A stretch of 64,000 nt of DNA, taken from assembly GCF_002844275.1 (NCBI RefSeq), contig NZ_NXGX01000004.1, positions 496,001-560,000 on the forward strand. The letters are read 5' to 3'. A program made the position numbers and the translations under genes. Below are positions 63,097 through 64,000 of the stretch, in pieces (position 1 is the first letter of the stretch; every line of letters starts with the position of its first letter). The notes beneath the pieces were generated by a model that was not told the origin of the DNA, searched no databases, and worked only from the letters and a program-made list of their open reading frames with translations. The stretch is from Thalassospira lohafexi (GTDB lineage: Bacteria; Pseudomonadota; Alphaproteobacteria; Rhodospirillales; Thalassospiraceae).

Positions 63097-64000
63097 GCCT
63101 CCTGAAATATGCGCATAGATATTTAAGTGCCACAGAAAATCTTACAGAGAATGCACCCTATAGCATGATCGACGTCTGTAGGAAAATGAACCTTCTGCCG
63201 ATCATGTTTTACTTTTAAAATTTGGGCGAATGATGGTTAAGGGGCCTAGTCAACCTCTTTGCTGTATCGTTCGCTAAAAATTTTCAGCAAGGCCTATGGC
63301 CTCATAAAACAATCGAACATAAATTGCTGTACTGTTTAAAGCTTACCAGAGGCCGTCAGTTTGCAAATTGTGGCAATTTATCGCCCAGGATTTCAGAAAG
63401 TGAGGTGCAAGAATAGGCATCGTCAAAGAGAACAGCATCTTTGTGGTGTGGGTCCGTGTCGACTAAATAGGGGATGGCCACTTAATCAAAAAGACAGAAA
63501 GTATGAGTGCAGGTTGCTTCGAGGGCGAAAATACCGATTGGCCGATTTTCAAAGGTGAATATGCCTAGCTTAGCGGTGGGGGAGTATCTTATGAGCAAAA
63601 ATTTTCTCTCACATTGCCCGATCTTGTATTCCATTGTATAGTTGTAATCTTTGACGTTTTACGAGTTAAAATATTAATAGATGGATTATGATTTCCAATT
63701 TCATCCTATGTTTAGTTGGGTGCCTTGTCCTTGGAGATATGTGCGATATCGACCGTCTTGTCGAGGATTCCGGGATGTTTATATCGTGATCCCCCCCAAA
63801 GAGCTAAAGCATGAAGTGATTGCTGAACTCAACCTCTTCGAATGTATCCGGACGAACGTCATCACCTCCGAAAACTCGGTGGCGGCATGCCTTTGGACTG
63901 ATGAGAAAAAAGTGGTTGGATTTTTTATCAACACGGCCTCTAGCTCATTGAGCCTCGTCGGGTTGATCTTGGCGCAGTGCGTGTTCTTTTTGGTATCAAG
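63097..64000. other. gene-poor end of window
   Basis: AT-rich, with no supported complete gene. From about 63787 to the window end an open frame exists on both strands: + (from GTG, VIPPKELKHEVIAELNLFE...) and - (entering from beyond 64000, ...VMTFVRIHSKRLSS). Neither matches a family I recognise, and one may be a gene continuing past the edge. Confidence 0.4.

Noticed and set aside
63361-63558. Plus-strand open frame of 65 codons near the window end
   Set aside because: Arg-rich low-quality translation without start signal or homologue recognition.

Overview
The window reads as chromosomal DNA of a marine alphaproteobacterium. A Thalassospira-like member of the Rhodospirillales fits best: moderately GC-rich genes, many TRAP and ABC uptake systems, reductive pyrimidine catabolism, an alphaproteobacterial-type ornithine decarboxylase, and small dispersed palindromes. 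This assignment is inferred from gene content; no rRNA, tRNA or phylogenetic marker is present. No phage, CRISPR array, intact insertion sequence or recognisable defence system was seen.

Layout. (1) 1-4.5 kb: hexuronate oxidation. The end of 5-dehydro-4-deoxyglucarate dehydratase is followed by a TRAP transporter and uronate dehydrogenase. (2) 4.6-14.6 kb: iron acquisition. A Fur-box-controlled FecI/FecR/TonB-receptor set on + faces a siderophore ABC operon on - (ATPase, two paralogous binding proteins, double-length permease). A small His-rich protein and a GFA-fold protein lie between. (3) 14.9-22.3 kb: a lactonase-family protein, a YbaY/MliC-type lipoprotein, ornithine decarboxylase with a structured leader plus an acetyltransferase, an SLC13/ArsB-like carrier with a DUF3830 protein, and a DedA protein. 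(4) 22.4-26.3 kb: U32 protein, alanine/glycine:Na+ symporter and universal stress protein. (5) 26.7-36.8 kb: M20 amidohydrolase and DUF1028 protein, divergent from a peptide-type ABC transporter, a GntR regulator and an M42 peptidase. Two tandem 16-bp palindromes sit in the divergent promoter. A thioesterase closes the block.

(6) 37-53.5 kb: a near-complete reductive pyrimidine (Pyd-type) pathway. It holds PreT/PreA dihydropyrimidine dehydrogenase, dihydropyrimidinase, two unrelated beta-ureidopropionase candidates, an omega-amino acid transaminase, a dedicated ABC importer and a RutR-like repressor. RutR-type boxes precede both preT and the repressor gene. A PhoD-like phosphatase and an orphan periplasmic binding protein interrupt the block. 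(7) 53.5-56.7 kb: a guanidine-II riboswitch with its Gdx exporter, MobA, an SPFH/NfeD pair and a small unknown gene. (8) 56.7-64 kb: an AT-rich surface-polysaccharide region with a phosphoglycosyl transferase, sugar aminotransferase, SpsF-like nucleotidyltransferase and Wzx flippase. Long gene-poor stretches in it suggest transfer and decay.

The most unusual items are a dispersed hairpin present twice with a compensatory base-pair change (1754-1804, 56333-56379), the tandem palindromic operator at 28632-28678, and the poorly understood DUF1028, DUF3830 and His-rich neighbourhoods. Nothing here could be shown to be a wholly new system.
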